From Stenotrophomonas maltophilia (GTDB lineage: Bacteria > Pseudomonadota > Gammaproteobacteria > Xanthomonadales > Xanthomonadaceae): DNA of 64,000 nucleotides. Both the position numbers and the translations under genes were made by a program. The stretch is from NCBI RefSeq assembly GCF_039555535.1, contig NZ_CP154630.1:186001-250000 (forward strand), read 5' to 3'. Positions 12,098 to 19,937 of this stretch are shown here, in pieces (the first letter of the stretch is position 1; every line of letters begins with the position of its first letter). The notes under the pieces are model-generated. The model was not told the DNA's origin. It searched no databases and was given only the letters and a program-made list of their open reading frames with translations.

Positions 12098-12673
12098 ATG
12101 AACAAGAATTCGCTGCTCGCCCTGGGTCTTCTGGCTGCTCTGCCGTTCGCTGCATCGGCGACCGATGGCCTGTCGTACAACTACGTTGAAGGCGGCTACG
12201 TGAACACCGATGCCAAGGGCGGCGACGCCGATGGCTGGAAGGTGAAGGGTTCCGTGGCGGTGCACCCGAACTTCCACATCTTCGGCGACTACAGCGCGCA
12301 GGAGACCGACAAGTTCAAGAATGACGTCGACCAGTGGCGCCTGGGTGTCGGCTACAACTACGGCATCGCACCGAACACCGACCTGGTGGCCCGTGTTGCG
12401 TACCAGAAGTACGACGAAAAGCGTGGCCTGGACTTCAACGGCTACTCCACCGAAGTGGGCGTGCGCACCGCGTTCAACCCGTACGTGGAAGGCTACGTGA
12501 TGGCCGGCTACGAAGATTTCAGCAAGAAGCACGGCTACAACCCGGACGGCGAGTTCTACGGCCGCGTGGGCGCCACCGCCAAGTTCAACCAGAACTGGGG
12601 CTTGAGTGGCGAAGTGAAGCTGGCCAAGGCCGGCGACCGCGAGTGGTTCGTGGGCCCGCGCTTCACCTGGTAA
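12098..12673 (+). CDS. ax21: Ax21-family outer-membrane protein
   Basis: A 191-residue protein of the Ax21 family found in Xanthomonas and Stenotrophomonas. It starts with a signal peptide (LLALGLLAALPFAASA-TD) and continues as alternating aromatic/polar beta strands (LSYNYVEGGYV, WRLGVGYNYG, GYVMAGYEDF). It ends in the strand FVGPRFTW with a C-terminal aromatic residue, as expected of an outer-membrane beta barrel. Ax21 was once reported as a secreted quorum signal precursor, a claim later withdrawn; current evidence supports an outer-membrane/vesicle protein. It is a single-gene unit framed by CT-loop hairpins on both sides and a strong terminator. Confidence 0.93.
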   Translation: MNKNSLLALGLLAALPFAASATDGLSYNYVEGGYVNTDAKGGDADGWKVKGSVAVHPNFHIFGDYSAQETDKFKNDVDQWRLGVGYNYGIAPNTDLVARVAYQKYDEKRGLDFNGYSTEVGVRTAFNPYVEGYVMAGYEDFSKKHGYNPDGEFYGRVGATAKFNQNWGLSGEVKLAKAGDREWFVGPRFTW

Positions 12674-12702
12674 CAAACGCCTGTCGTTAGTGCGTGTTGT
12701 TC

Positions 12703-12737
12703 TGGCGTGTGACTCTCTCTCTCTCTCCCACACGCCA
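12703..12737 (+). promoter_or_regulatory. 3' hairpin with CT-repeat loop after Ax21 gene
   Basis: A 9-bp perfect stem (12703-12711 with 12729-12737) enclosing a loop made of (CT) repeats, 30 bases after the Ax21 stop and just ahead of the terminator. It mirrors the pyrimidine-loop hairpin of the 5' leader. Confidence 0.55.
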
Positions 12738-12740
12738 ACC

Positions 12741-12771
12741 GAAGCCCGGCCTCGCGCCGGGCTTCACTTTT
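12741..12771 (+). terminator. Rho-independent terminator of the Ax21 gene
   Basis: Stem GAAGCCCGGC (12741-12750) pairs with GCCGGGCTTC (12756-12765) across a five-base loop, followed by ACTTTTAT. Confidence 0.85.
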
Positions 12772-12798
12772 ATGGGCCCTGTGGCGCCACAATGCGGC

Positions 12799-13566
12799 AT
12801 GGGCGACCCTTCCCCCCTCGCAGGTACTGGCACGGCCTACCAGGAGCATCCGGCGCCTGCGCCGCTGCGCGGCCACTTTGGTCAGCTGTGGCAGAGCCAG
12901 CTTCCTGCCGATGCCGATGGGCACATCACCGTACTGCCCGATGGTTGCGTGGATATCCTCTGGCGCGACGGTGCGTTGTTCGTGGTCGGCCCGGATCGCG
13001 TGGCCGCGCACCCGGCGCTGGCACCCGGTGCGCAGGTGCTGGGGGCACGCTTCCGTCCCGGCCAGGCATTGGCCGCGCTGGGCCTGCCCTTGGCCGAGAT
13101 CATCGGCCAGGCCGTGCCACTGGCCGATCTGAAGGGCGCGTGGGCGAGCAAGGCGGCGGCCTCCATTGGTGACACCGCGCCTGCACAGCGCCTGCAGCGG
13201 ATGGCGCACTGCCTGCAACAGCATATGGGTGCGTCCGCGCTCGATACCCCGGCGCAGCGGGCACATGTCCTGTTCCAGGCGCTCGCCATTGGTGACGCCA
13301 CGCTGGATGCGCTGGCGGCACGCCTGAGCCTGAGTCCGCGCAGCCTGCGGCGCTTCAGCCAGTCGCAGTTCGGCTACGGCGCCAAGACGCTGGAGCGGAT
13401 CCTGCGCCTGCAACGTTTTCTTCGCCACAGCCGTGCGCTGCCGCAGCACTCGCTGGCGATGCTGGCCGCCGAGGCCGGCTATGCCGACCAGGCCCATCTC
13501 AGCCGCGAGGCACGTGAGCTTGCCAGCATGACAGCACGCGAGCTGCGCCTGGAATGGGGCCAATGA
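12799..13566 (+). CDS. AraC-family transcriptional regulator
   Basis: A 255-residue regulator. The N-terminal ~110 residues resemble the DUF6597 sensor domain (LPDGCVDILWRDG, GARFRPGQALAALG). The C-terminal ~100 residues form the double helix-turn-helix DNA-binding domain (LAARLSLSPRSLRRFSQSQFG and AAEAGYADQAHLSREAREL, each given in part). ATG 12799 is chosen because upstream in-frame ATGs fall in the Ax21 terminator region. The VOC-family gene begins 68 bases downstream in the same direction and is the likeliest target or operon partner. The ligand is unknown. Confidence 0.85.
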   Translation: MGDPSPLAGTGTAYQEHPAPAPLRGHFGQLWQSQLPADADGHITVLPDGCVDILWRDGALFVVGPDRVAAHPALAPGAQVLGARFRPGQALAALGLPLAEIIGQAVPLADLKGAWASKAAASIGDTAPAQRLQRMAHCLQQHMGASALDTPAQRAHVLFQALAIGDATLDALAARLSLSPRSLRRFSQSQFGYGAKTLERILRLQRFLRHSRALPQHSLAMLAAEAGYADQAHLSREARELASMTARELRLEWGQ

Positions 13567-13634
13567 TGGCCGTTTCGTTCAAGACCGCGATGCCACGTTG
13601 ATTGAAGCTGGGGCTCCCACCACGGAGCCACGCC

Positions 13635-14003
13635 ATGAGCCACGTCGCACCTCACGATGCCGAACGCCGCATCGACAACATCGAATTCAACGTCGCCGAC
13701 ATCGCCCGCAGCAAACGCTTCTACGGCGAGGTGTTCGGTTGGCACTTCACCGACTACGGGCCGGCCTACACCGAGTTCGACGATGGCCGCCTGAAAGGCG
13801 GCTTCGTGGCCGACGCGCCGGTGCGTGCCCACGGCGGGCCGCTGGTGATCCTCTACTGCGCGGACCTAGCCGATGCACAGCAGCGTGTGACTGCCGCTGG
13901 GGGCGAGGTGGTGCAGGCGGTGTTCGCGTTTCCTGGTGGCCGCCGCTTCCAGTTCCGCGATCTGGATGGCTACGAGTTGGCGGTCTGGAGTGATGTGGAT
14001 TGA
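13635..14003 (+). CDS. VOC-family (glyoxalase/dioxygenase fold) protein
   Basis: A 122-residue single-domain member of the vicinal-oxygen-chelate superfamily. It shows the typical opening IDNIEFNVADIARSKRFYGEVFG (given in part), a central loop GGPLVILYCADL and the closing metal-side motif FQFRDLDGYELAVW. Members bind small ligands or antibiotics or catalyse metal-dependent isomerisations; the substrate cannot be read from sequence. It is likely cotranscribed with or controlled by the AraC regulator upstream. Confidence 0.85.
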   Translation: MSHVAPHDAERRIDNIEFNVADIARSKRFYGEVFGWHFTDYGPAYTEFDDGRLKGGFVADAPVRAHGGPLVILYCADLADAQQRVTAAGGEVVQAVFAFPGGRRFQFRDLDGYELAVWSDVD

Positions 14004-14124
14004 GGTCTTCGTACCTTCGCTGGTGGACGGAACGAGAACCGCTCCGTCCCCGGTCAGGTGGTTCCGCTATGATCGCCCGCACATCGCCACGCGATGCGCC
14101 CGCCTCAAGCCAGCAGGAACCGCC

Positions 14125-15099
14125 GTGAACTCCCAGCCCGCACCGATCACCGCCCTCAACCACACGCTCGACAACGAGCCGCAGCAGATCACTGCGCCAC
14201 TGACCCATTCGGCGGCGTTCCTGGTGCTGAAGGTGAAGGACGACGAAGCGTCGATCGCCAAGGCACGCGAGGTGCTGGCCAGCACCGACGACCTGATCAA
14301 GAACACCGCCATCCGCGAGATCGAGCGCACCTTCACCTGCAACGTGGCCATCGGCCACCGCGTATGGCAATCGCTGGTCGGCACCACGCCACCGCGCGAG
14401 CTCAAGCCCTTCCGCGAGATCAAGGGCGCGACCCATACCGCTGTTTCCACGCCGGGTGACCTGCTGTATCACATCCGCGCACGCACCATGGACCTGATCG
14501 TGGCGTTCGAGCGCAACCTGCTGATGGCCTTCGGCGATGCGGTGGAAGCGGTCGATGACGTAGCCGGTTTCCGCTATTTCGATGGCCGCGACCTGCTCGA
14601 TTTCGTCGACGGCACCGCCAATCCGGAAGGGCTGTCGTTGCCGGAAGCCACGATCGTGGGTGACGAAGACCCGGAGCATGCCGGCGGCAGTTACGTGGTG
14701 GTGCAGAAGTACCTGCACAACCTCGATGCGTGGCGCGCTCAGAAGACCGAGGCGCAGGAAGCGATCATCGGCCGCACCAAGCACGACAACATCGAGTTGG
14801 ATGACGCACCGGCGGATGCGCAGAAGTCGCACAAGACCTTGTGCACCATTGAAGACGCCGACGGCGAGCACGAGATCCTGCGCGACAACATGCCGTTCGC
14901 CAACCCGGGCCGTGGCGAGTACGGCACCTACTTCATCGGTTACACGCGCCGCCTGTGGGTGATCGAGAAGATGCTCGAGCGCATGTTCATCGGCAATCCC
15001 GCGCCGCTGCACGACCGCATCCTCGACTTCTCCACCGCCACTACCGGCGTGACCTTCTTTGCGCCTTCTCGCAAGGTGTTGGCCGACCTTGGCGACTGA
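14125..15099 (+). CDS. Dyp-type haem peroxidase (YfeX-like)
   Basis: A 324-residue dye-decolourising peroxidase. The family GxxDG motif is FVDGTANPEG with catalytic Asp162, and the likely proximal haem ligand is His236 in QKSHKTL. A distal Arg is expected in the conserved GRGEYGTYFIGYTR segment. GTG 14125 is the preferred start because the frame upstream (from 13936) overlaps the VOC gene and lacks homology-like sequence. Without a signal peptide it should be cytoplasmic, like YfeX/DypB proteins acting on porphyrins or peroxides. Confidence 0.92.
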   Translation: MNSQPAPITALNHTLDNEPQQITAPLTHSAAFLVLKVKDDEASIAKAREVLASTDDLIKNTAIREIERTFTCNVAIGHRVWQSLVGTTPPRELKPFREIKGATHTAVSTPGDLLYHIRARTMDLIVAFERNLLMAFGDAVEAVDDVAGFRYFDGRDLLDFVDGTANPEGLSLPEATIVGDEDPEHAGGSYVVVQKYLHNLDAWRAQKTEAQEAIIGRTKHDNIELDDAPADAQKSHKTLCTIEDADGEHEILRDNMPFANPGRGEYGTYFIGYTRRLWVIEKMLERMFIGNPAPLHDRILDFSTATTGVTFFAPSRKVLADLGD

Positions 15100-15185
15100 T
15101 CGCGCCGGGCCATCACGGCCCGCCATCTGCCTGTCATCTATGGCGCCGACCATGGCGCGCTGGATGGGAGTGCAGGAGGCTGGCG

Positions 15186-15602
15186 ATGGTCAGGACTGGG
15201 AACGGGACCGGCGCGCGGCGCTGGTGGCGGCCGCTGGCCGCGTTGTTCGGCGCGTTGGCACTGGGGAGTGCCAGCGTTTCCGCGCAGGAGGCCCCTGCGC
15301 ACTGGATGGCCTATGCCGCCGCCGTGGGGGGCCAGCTGCAGCAGCGCCTGCAGCAGGAGCAGGACCCGCAGGCGCAGCGCGTGGTGGAGTGGTTGCGTGC
15401 ACACCCGGATACACCCACGCCGCTGCCGGTGAGCCTGTGGATTGCGGCGGACGGCCGCATCTCGAAGCTGGAGTTCGACAGCCTGGGTGATGCCCAGGTC
15501 GACGCAGACCTGCGCGCGACGCTGCAGGCCGCGCCGTTGCAGGCAGCCCCGCCGGCGGACATGCGCCAGCCGCTGCGGCTGGGCCTGCTGCTTACCCAGT
15601 AG
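15186..15602 (+). CDS. Secreted TonB C-terminal-like protein
   Basis: A 138-residue protein with a basic N-terminus and signal-like hydrophobic segment (LAALFGALALGSASVSA-QE). The C-terminal part resembles the TonB carboxy domain: PVSLWIAADGRISKLEF followed by a helix (DAQVDADLRATLQAAP). AGGAGG at 15173-15178 supports ATG 15186. It runs convergently towards the PnuC gene of the thiamine locus. It lacks the long Pro-rich spacer of a true TonB, so a role in energising receptors is only a possibility. Confidence 0.65.
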   Translation: MVRTGNGTGARRWWRPLAALFGALALGSASVSAQEAPAHWMAYAAAVGGQLQQRLQQEQDPQAQRVVEWLRAHPDTPTPLPVSLWIAADGRISKLEFDSLGDAQVDADLRATLQAAPLQAAPPADMRQPLRLGLLLTQ

Positions 15603-15628
15603 ATCCACGCCATGCGTGAATGTGCTGG

Positions 15629-15680
15629 GTAGATGCCGACCTTGGTCGGCACGCACGCGCCAACCAAGGTTGGCGACTAC
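15629..15680. repeat. GTAG-headed palindromic repeat pair (SMAG type)
   Basis: Two small palindromes in opposite orientation: TGCCGACC-TT-GGTCGGCA (15634-15651) headed by GTAG, and CGCCAACC-AA-GGTTGGCG (15658-15675) ending in CTAC. They lie between convergent genes and may serve as a bidirectional terminator. Confidence 0.8.
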
Positions 15681-15704
15681 CGGTGCCCAGCCCGGCCATC
15701 CGCA

Positions 15705-16289
15705 TCAACGAACCGGCGCCACCTGCGGTTCGCGTGCGGCCGCGCTCCATGCACGCAGGCCGAACACGGCCAGGCCCAGGAAGAACACGTACAGCGCGGC
15801 AGTCACGTGCAGCGACTTGAACAGGTACGCGCCCACGTAGACCACGTCCACCCCGATCCACACCCACCAGCAGGCCACGTGGCGTCGCGCCTGCCACCAC
15901 TGGCCAACCAGGCTCAGTGCGGTCAGCATCGCGTCCAGCCACGGCAGCGCGGCGTCGGTGAAGGTGTGCATGCCGGCTCCCAGCGCCACGCCACCACACA
16001 GGCCGATGGCCAGGTCGCGCAGCAGCTTGCCGCGCGCCAGCGGCACGATGCGGATGCTGCCCTCATCGACGGCATGCTGCCGCCAGTTGAGCCAGCCGTA
16101 GACCAGGAAGCCACCGAAGGCGACCTGCAGCAGGGTGTCCGAGTACAGCTTGGCCTCGGCGAACACCAGCCCGTACAGCGTCACCGACAGCAGGCCCACC
16201 GGCCACGCCGCCAGCCGGCGCCGGGCCATCAGCCAGACACCGAGGATGCTGCAAAGGGCGGCGGTCCACTCGAGCATCACGCCGCTCAC
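15705..16289 (-). CDS. pnuT: PnuC-family vitamin permease, probably thiamine-specific (PnuT)
   Basis: A 194-residue inner-membrane protein of the PnuC family with about seven spans and the family motif AFGGFLVYGWLNW near residue 60, plus VGQWWQARRHVACWWVW later (Trp-rich ligand site). It starts with GTG at 16289, overlapping the TonB-receptor stop codon by four bases (GTGA). It is therefore translationally coupled to a gene under a TPP riboswitch. PnuC relatives in thiamine regulons import thiamine (PnuT) rather than nicotinamide riboside, so PnuT is the best call. No phosphorylating kinase follows in this operon. Confidence 0.85.
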   Translation of the reverse strand: MSGVMLEWTAALCSILGVWLMARRRLAAWPVGLLSVTLYGLVFAEAKLYSDTLLQVAFGGFLVYGWLNWRQHAVDEGSIRIVPLARGKLLRDLAIGLCGGVALGAGMHTFTDAALPWLDAMLTALSLVGQWWQARRHVACWWVWIGVDVVYVGAYLFKSLHVTAALYVFFLGLAVFGLRAWSAAAREPQVAPVR

Positions 16290-18475
16290 AGCGCGAACGT
16301 CACCGACAGGCGGGCCTGTCGAGGCGCGCCGGGGAACAGGTAGTAGTCACCGCCGCTGCTGCCGGTATCACGCCAGTAGAAGCGGTTGAACACGTTGTCC
16401 ACCGACAGGTTCCAGGTTACTGCACGGTCGTGCAGGCGATGCTGGAAACGCAGGCCGGCATCGAACACCGAGTAGTCCGGTGCACGCACGCCGCCGTCGG
16501 CGCGGGCCACGTTGGCACCGGCATAGCGCCAGCCACCGGTCACGTCCAGACCCTGCACGAAGGGCAGCGCATAGGCCAGGTGCACACTGGCCCGAACCTT
16601 CGGTACGTTCACCAGCTGATGGCCTTCATAGGTGGGCGTGCCGGTATCGCGAGCACGCGCCTGCAGCAGGCTTGCACTGGCCACGATCTGCAATGCGTCC
16701 GTCAGCTGGCCGTCGGCGGTCAGCTCCAGGCCGGTGTGGGTCTGGGTGCCTTCCTCGACGAAGGTGTAGCCCACGTCGCTGTTGTCGGGCTTGGCGTACT
16801 GGTACGGCTGCGAAATTCGGAACACCGCCGCGCCCAGGGTCAGCGCCTCGACCGGCACGTACTTCACGCCCACTTCCAGCTGCCGCGACTGCACCGACGG
16901 CAGGAAGGTGTCGGCATTGCTGGTCCAGAACGGCGCTTCCTGGCCCAACGAAATGCCACGCACGTAGCTGGCGTAGGCGTTGAGCTGGTCGGTGGCCTTC
17001 CATACCACGGCGGTCTGTGGCAGGAAGCGCGACAGGCGGCTGTGGCGCTGCGGGGTGCCGCGCTTGTCGTAGGCGCGCTCGTCCAGGCGCACGAAGCGGC
17101 CACCGGCCAGCCACTGCCAGTCATCACCGAAGCTCATCCGGTCCAGCGCGAAGAACGCGGTCTGGCGGCTGTCCAGGCGGCGTGCGGACGGGCCTGGCAT
17201 CTTCGGCGACGGCTCGAACACTGGCACCGGCGTTTCGTGGATGTTGCTGGTGCCGACGTACTCGTTGACGCTGGGGCGCTTGTCCACGGTGCGGCGGAAG
17301 TAGTCGGCGCCGACGGTCAGCTGGTGGCCGACGCTGCCGGTCTCGAAGCGACCGCGCAGCTCGGCACGGGCCTGCTGGTTGCGTCGGGTGTCGTCCGGGC
17401 TGCGGTAGTCGTAGATGTCGTAGTCGCCGTTGGGTGCGAAGTAGTTGCCTGGCACGCTGCCATCGGCGCATTGCACGGCGTAGTAGCAGCCGTAGGCGAA
17501 GGCGACGTTGTCGTCGATCACCGAGCGGCTGTGGCCGACCGAGACGCGCGACTGCCAGGCGTCGTTGAAATCGTAGGTGTGCAGGGCGGTGATGTTGGTG
17601 CTGGCGATATCCACCGGGCGCTGCCACGGCTGGTAGCCGAGCAGGTGCTCGCGGTCGACGCCGCGCGGCAGGTCGCGTGCGCCCAGCAGCTGGTAGCCGG
17701 ACACCGAACGCTGCGAGCTGGTCTGGTAGTTGGCATCCACTTCCAGCTTGCCGCGCTCGCCGATCAGCCAGTCGGCCGCCAGCGAGTAGAAGTTGCGACG
17801 GCCATCGGCGTGCTCGACATAGGAATTGCTGGAGTCCCAGGCGGCATTCAGGCGAAGACCGAAACGCGGGGTGATCCAGTGGCCGACATCGACGGCGACG
17901 TAGCGCGAGCCTTCCGAATCGGTACCGAGCGTGGCGGTGCGCACTTCGGCCGGGCGCTTGCCGATGTAGTTGATGATGCCGCCGGGCGCCATCACGCCTG
18001 CGGCCAGGCCGGCTTCACCCTTGAGGATCTCCACCGACTGCACGTTCTCCAGCGCCAGGCGCTGTTCGCCGGCGATGGACAGTCCGTTGAAGCGGTAGCC
18101 GGTGGCGGGGTCCAGTGCGAAGCCACGGATGGCGACGTTCTGGTAGTAACCCACCGGCGCATACGCATCACCCAGCGAGGCATCGTTGCTGGCCAGCTCG
18201 GACAGCGAACGCACCTGGCGGCGATCGAGGTAGTCGCGCTCAAGCACGTTCACCGACGCCGGCGTGTCCTTCCAGCTGCCGCCACCGAAGGCATTCACGC
18301 GCGAAGTATCGGTCTTCGGTCTGCCGGCCTGCACGCGCACCGCTGCCAGTTCGGTCGGCGAGCGTTCGGCGCCGGTGGCAGCCGCATCGGGGGACGCATC
18401 GGCCTCGCTGGCGTGCAATGGCAGCGCGGCGCAGAGGGCGAGGGAAAGCAGGGTGGGGCGCAGGCAGCTGTTCAT
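16286..18475 (-). CDS. TonB-dependent outer-membrane receptor, probably for thiamine
   Basis: A 729-residue outer-membrane receptor: signal peptide (LSLALCAALPLHA-SE), plug domain (about 60-165) with VAIRGFALDPATGYRFNG and VEILKGEAGLAAG, then a 22-strand barrel ending in QARLSVTFAL. By sequence it looks like the TonB-siderophore receptor class. However, a TPP riboswitch lies 80 bases upstream on the same strand and a PnuC-type permease gene overlaps its stop, so thiamine (or a precursor) is a better ligand than an iron chelate. Such receptors are known from thiamine regulons of gamma-proteobacteria. ATG 18475 gives a proper signal peptide; the upstream frame extension encodes riboswitch DNA. 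Confidence 0.9.
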   Translation of the reverse strand: MNSCLRPTLLSLALCAALPLHASEADASPDAAATGAERSPTELAAVRVQAGRPKTDTSRVNAFGGGSWKDTPASVNVLERDYLDRRQVRSLSELASNDASLGDAYAPVGYYQNVAIRGFALDPATGYRFNGLSIAGEQRLALENVQSVEILKGEAGLAAGVMAPGGIINYIGKRPAEVRTATLGTDSEGSRYVAVDVGHWITPRFGLRLNAAWDSSNSYVEHADGRRNFYSLAADWLIGERGKLEVDANYQTSSQRSVSGYQLLGARDLPRGVDREHLLGYQPWQRPVDIASTNITALHTYDFNDAWQSRVSVGHSRSVIDDNVAFAYGCYYAVQCADGSVPGNYFAPNGDYDIYDYRSPDDTRRNQQARAELRGRFETGSVGHQLTVGADYFRRTVDKRPSVNEYVGTSNIHETPVPVFEPSPKMPGPSARRLDSRQTAFFALDRMSFGDDWQWLAGGRFVRLDERAYDKRGTPQRHSRLSRFLPQTAVVWKATDQLNAYASYVRGISLGQEAPFWTSNADTFLPSVQSRQLEVGVKYVPVEALTLGAAVFRISQPYQYAKPDNSDVGYTFVEEGTQTHTGLELTADGQLTDALQIVASASLLQARARDTGTPTYEGHQLVNVPKVRASVHLAYALPFVQGLDVTGGWRYAGANVARADGGVRAPDYSVFDAGLRFQHRLHDRAVTWNLSVDNVFNRFYWRDTGSSGGDYYLFPGAPRQARLSVTFAL

Positions 18476-18557
18476 TCGGTTCGTCTTCGGACAACAAGGG
18501 AGACGAAGCGACGGCGCGCAGGTGCACCGGCCCATGACGGGGGTGTGGCTGCGGCTC

Positions 18558-18635
18558 AAAGCTCCCTACGCCGGTGCAAACCGGATCAGGTTCCAAGGGA
18601 CTCTCTCAGCCTGGCAGATCCAGGCACCCCCGCTT
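18558..18635 (-). promoter_or_regulatory. TPP (THI-box) riboswitch
   Basis: Read on the minus strand, the segment has all hallmarks of a thiamine-pyrophosphate riboswitch: GGGGGTGCC, then GCTGAGA (CTGAGA complement at 18604-18609), CCCTTGGAACCTGATC (ACCTGATC complement at 18584-18591), and the closing CCGGCGTAGGGA. AAGC/GCTT can close the P1 helix. The aptamer ends about 80 bases before the receptor start codon. TPP binding should lower expression of the receptor-permease operon. Control may be at translation, as no obvious terminator T-tract was seen. Confidence 0.95.
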
Positions 18636-18684
18636 CAGGTGGCCATTTCACTACAAATAGTACGGATTTGCGAGCCGGCGCCCT

Positions 18685-19809
18685 TCAGGCTGCCGCGTGC
18701 AGGGCCTGCAGCAGTGCCTGTCCCGGCGCGCTGTGGAACCATGCCGGGTGCCCCAGCATGAAGGGCTGCCACGCCACGTCCGCGTTCGCGGTGGAGCCGG
18801 TGATGCCTTCGAAGTACTCCACTTCGGACAGTGCGAAGTCGAAATGGACCATCGGCAGCAGGTCGGCCAGCAGGTGCACGCGTGCCGCAGACAGCGGCAG
18901 TACCTGGCGGTAGCCGTCGAGCAGGGCCAGCGCGATATCGATGCGCATCGCCTCCATGCCGCGCTCGAGTTCCAGCCACGCCACCGCGTTGCGCTCGATC
19001 GCGGTGGCGAGGTCGAACAGCGCGCTGGTGGGCGAGGCCAGGCCGAAATCCAGCACGGTGCTGACCTGCCCGTCGCGCCACAGCAGGTTGGACACATGCC
19101 AGTCGTTGTGCGCCCACAGCCGCGGCTCGTCGCGCAGGCGCGCGGCCAGGCCGGCGTGCCACGGCAGCACGTCGCGCTGCAGCTGCGCCTCCCATGGGAT
19201 GCGTGCGAGGTAACGTGCCAGGCCGGGGCGTTCGTGCAACCCTGACTTGATTGCCGCGATCGGATCGTCGGCGCGGATCAGATCGTCGCGCGCGACCAGC
19301 AGGTGGGTACTGCGTTGGGGCGCGTGGTAGCGGGCGGCGGCGCGGTGCAGCGTGGCCAGCATGCGGCCCGCCTCGCGTGCCTGCGCGACATCGGTCAGCA
19401 GCGACCACGACACGGCGTCGCGGTAGACGTCTTCGCCCACGCCGACGGCATGCAGTTCAAAGGTCCATTCGCCGTGTTCAACGGCCGTGCGGCCATCGGT
19501 CGCCGCCAGCACCTGCACCACCGGTACGCCCCCTGCGGCGAGACGGGCGATGAAGCGATGTTCTTCTTCCAGGCAGGCCGCGCTGCGCACGCTGTGGTGA
19601 TGGCGCTTGACGAACACCGCGCCGTCCACGCCGTCGACGATGGCGGCGGCCGACAGTGGTCGCGGGCTGTGCCAGCGGGCCTGGCTGTGCTCGCCCAGCT
19701 GCGGGTAGCGCGCACCCAGCCACGCGATGTCCGCGGCGCTGATGGGTGGCCAGTCGGCAGCGACCTCGTCGTTGTTGAGGCCCTGCACGCGGTGGGAGGA
19801 AGACGTCAT
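18685..19809 (-). CDS. Aminoglycoside-phosphotransferase-fold small-molecule kinase
   Basis: A 374-residue APH/choline-kinase-fold protein. The catalytic loop is HNDWHVSN (Brenner motif HxDxxxxN) and the metal-binding motif is LDFGLA. The N-lobe carries VFVKRHHH (ATP Lys) and EEHRFIARL (Glu). Both catalytic motifs are intact, so it is probably active. It ends about 50 bases upstream of the TPP riboswitch on the same strand. Together with the neighbouring thiamine uptake genes, this makes thiamine or its pyrimidine/thiazole moiety a plausible substrate, but the gene lies before the riboswitch, so joint regulation is unproven. Homoserine- or aminoglycoside-type substrates are alternatives. Confidence 0.8.
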   Translation of the reverse strand: MTSSSHRVQGLNNDEVAADWPPISAADIAWLGARYPQLGEHSQARWHSPRPLSAAAIVDGVDGAVFVKRHHHSVRSAACLEEEHRFIARLAAGGVPVVQVLAATDGRTAVEHGEWTFELHAVGVGEDVYRDAVSWSLLTDVAQAREAGRMLATLHRAAARYHAPQRSTHLLVARDDLIRADDPIAAIKSGLHERPGLARYLARIPWEAQLQRDVLPWHAGLAARLRDEPRLWAHNDWHVSNLLWRDGQVSTVLDFGLASPTSALFDLATAIERNAVAWLELERGMEAMRIDIALALLDGYRQVLPLSAARVHLLADLLPMVHFDFALSEVEYFEGITGSTANADVAWQPFMLGHPAWFHSAPGQALLQALHAAA

Positions 19810-19878
19810 GCCGCAGCCCGAGTGGGAAAAATCACATCCAAGGCTGCGCATTCAACGCCATGACCACGGCCAACGCAA

Positions 19879-19903
19879 ACGGGCGGGTCATCGACCCGCC
19901 CGT
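19879..19903 (-). terminator. Hairpin downstream of the glycine-zipper gene
   Basis: A perfect 11-bp stem (19879-19889 with 19893-19903) with a three-base loop. On the minus strand it follows the glycine-zipper gene by about 35 bases. Confidence 0.65.
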
Positions 19904-19937
19904 CCGTGCATCACCTGCGATGATGCCGCCGCGCCGC

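Noticed and set aside
16286..18475. Siderophore (iron) receptor interpretation
   Set aside because: The THI-box upstream and PnuC-type partner argue for thiamine; no Fur-box-like sequence was noticed.
16430..18913. Very long open frame on the plus strand across the TonB receptor gene
   Set aside because: It is an antisense shadow produced by the high GC and codon bias; it covers the TPP riboswitch and has no domain-like sequence.
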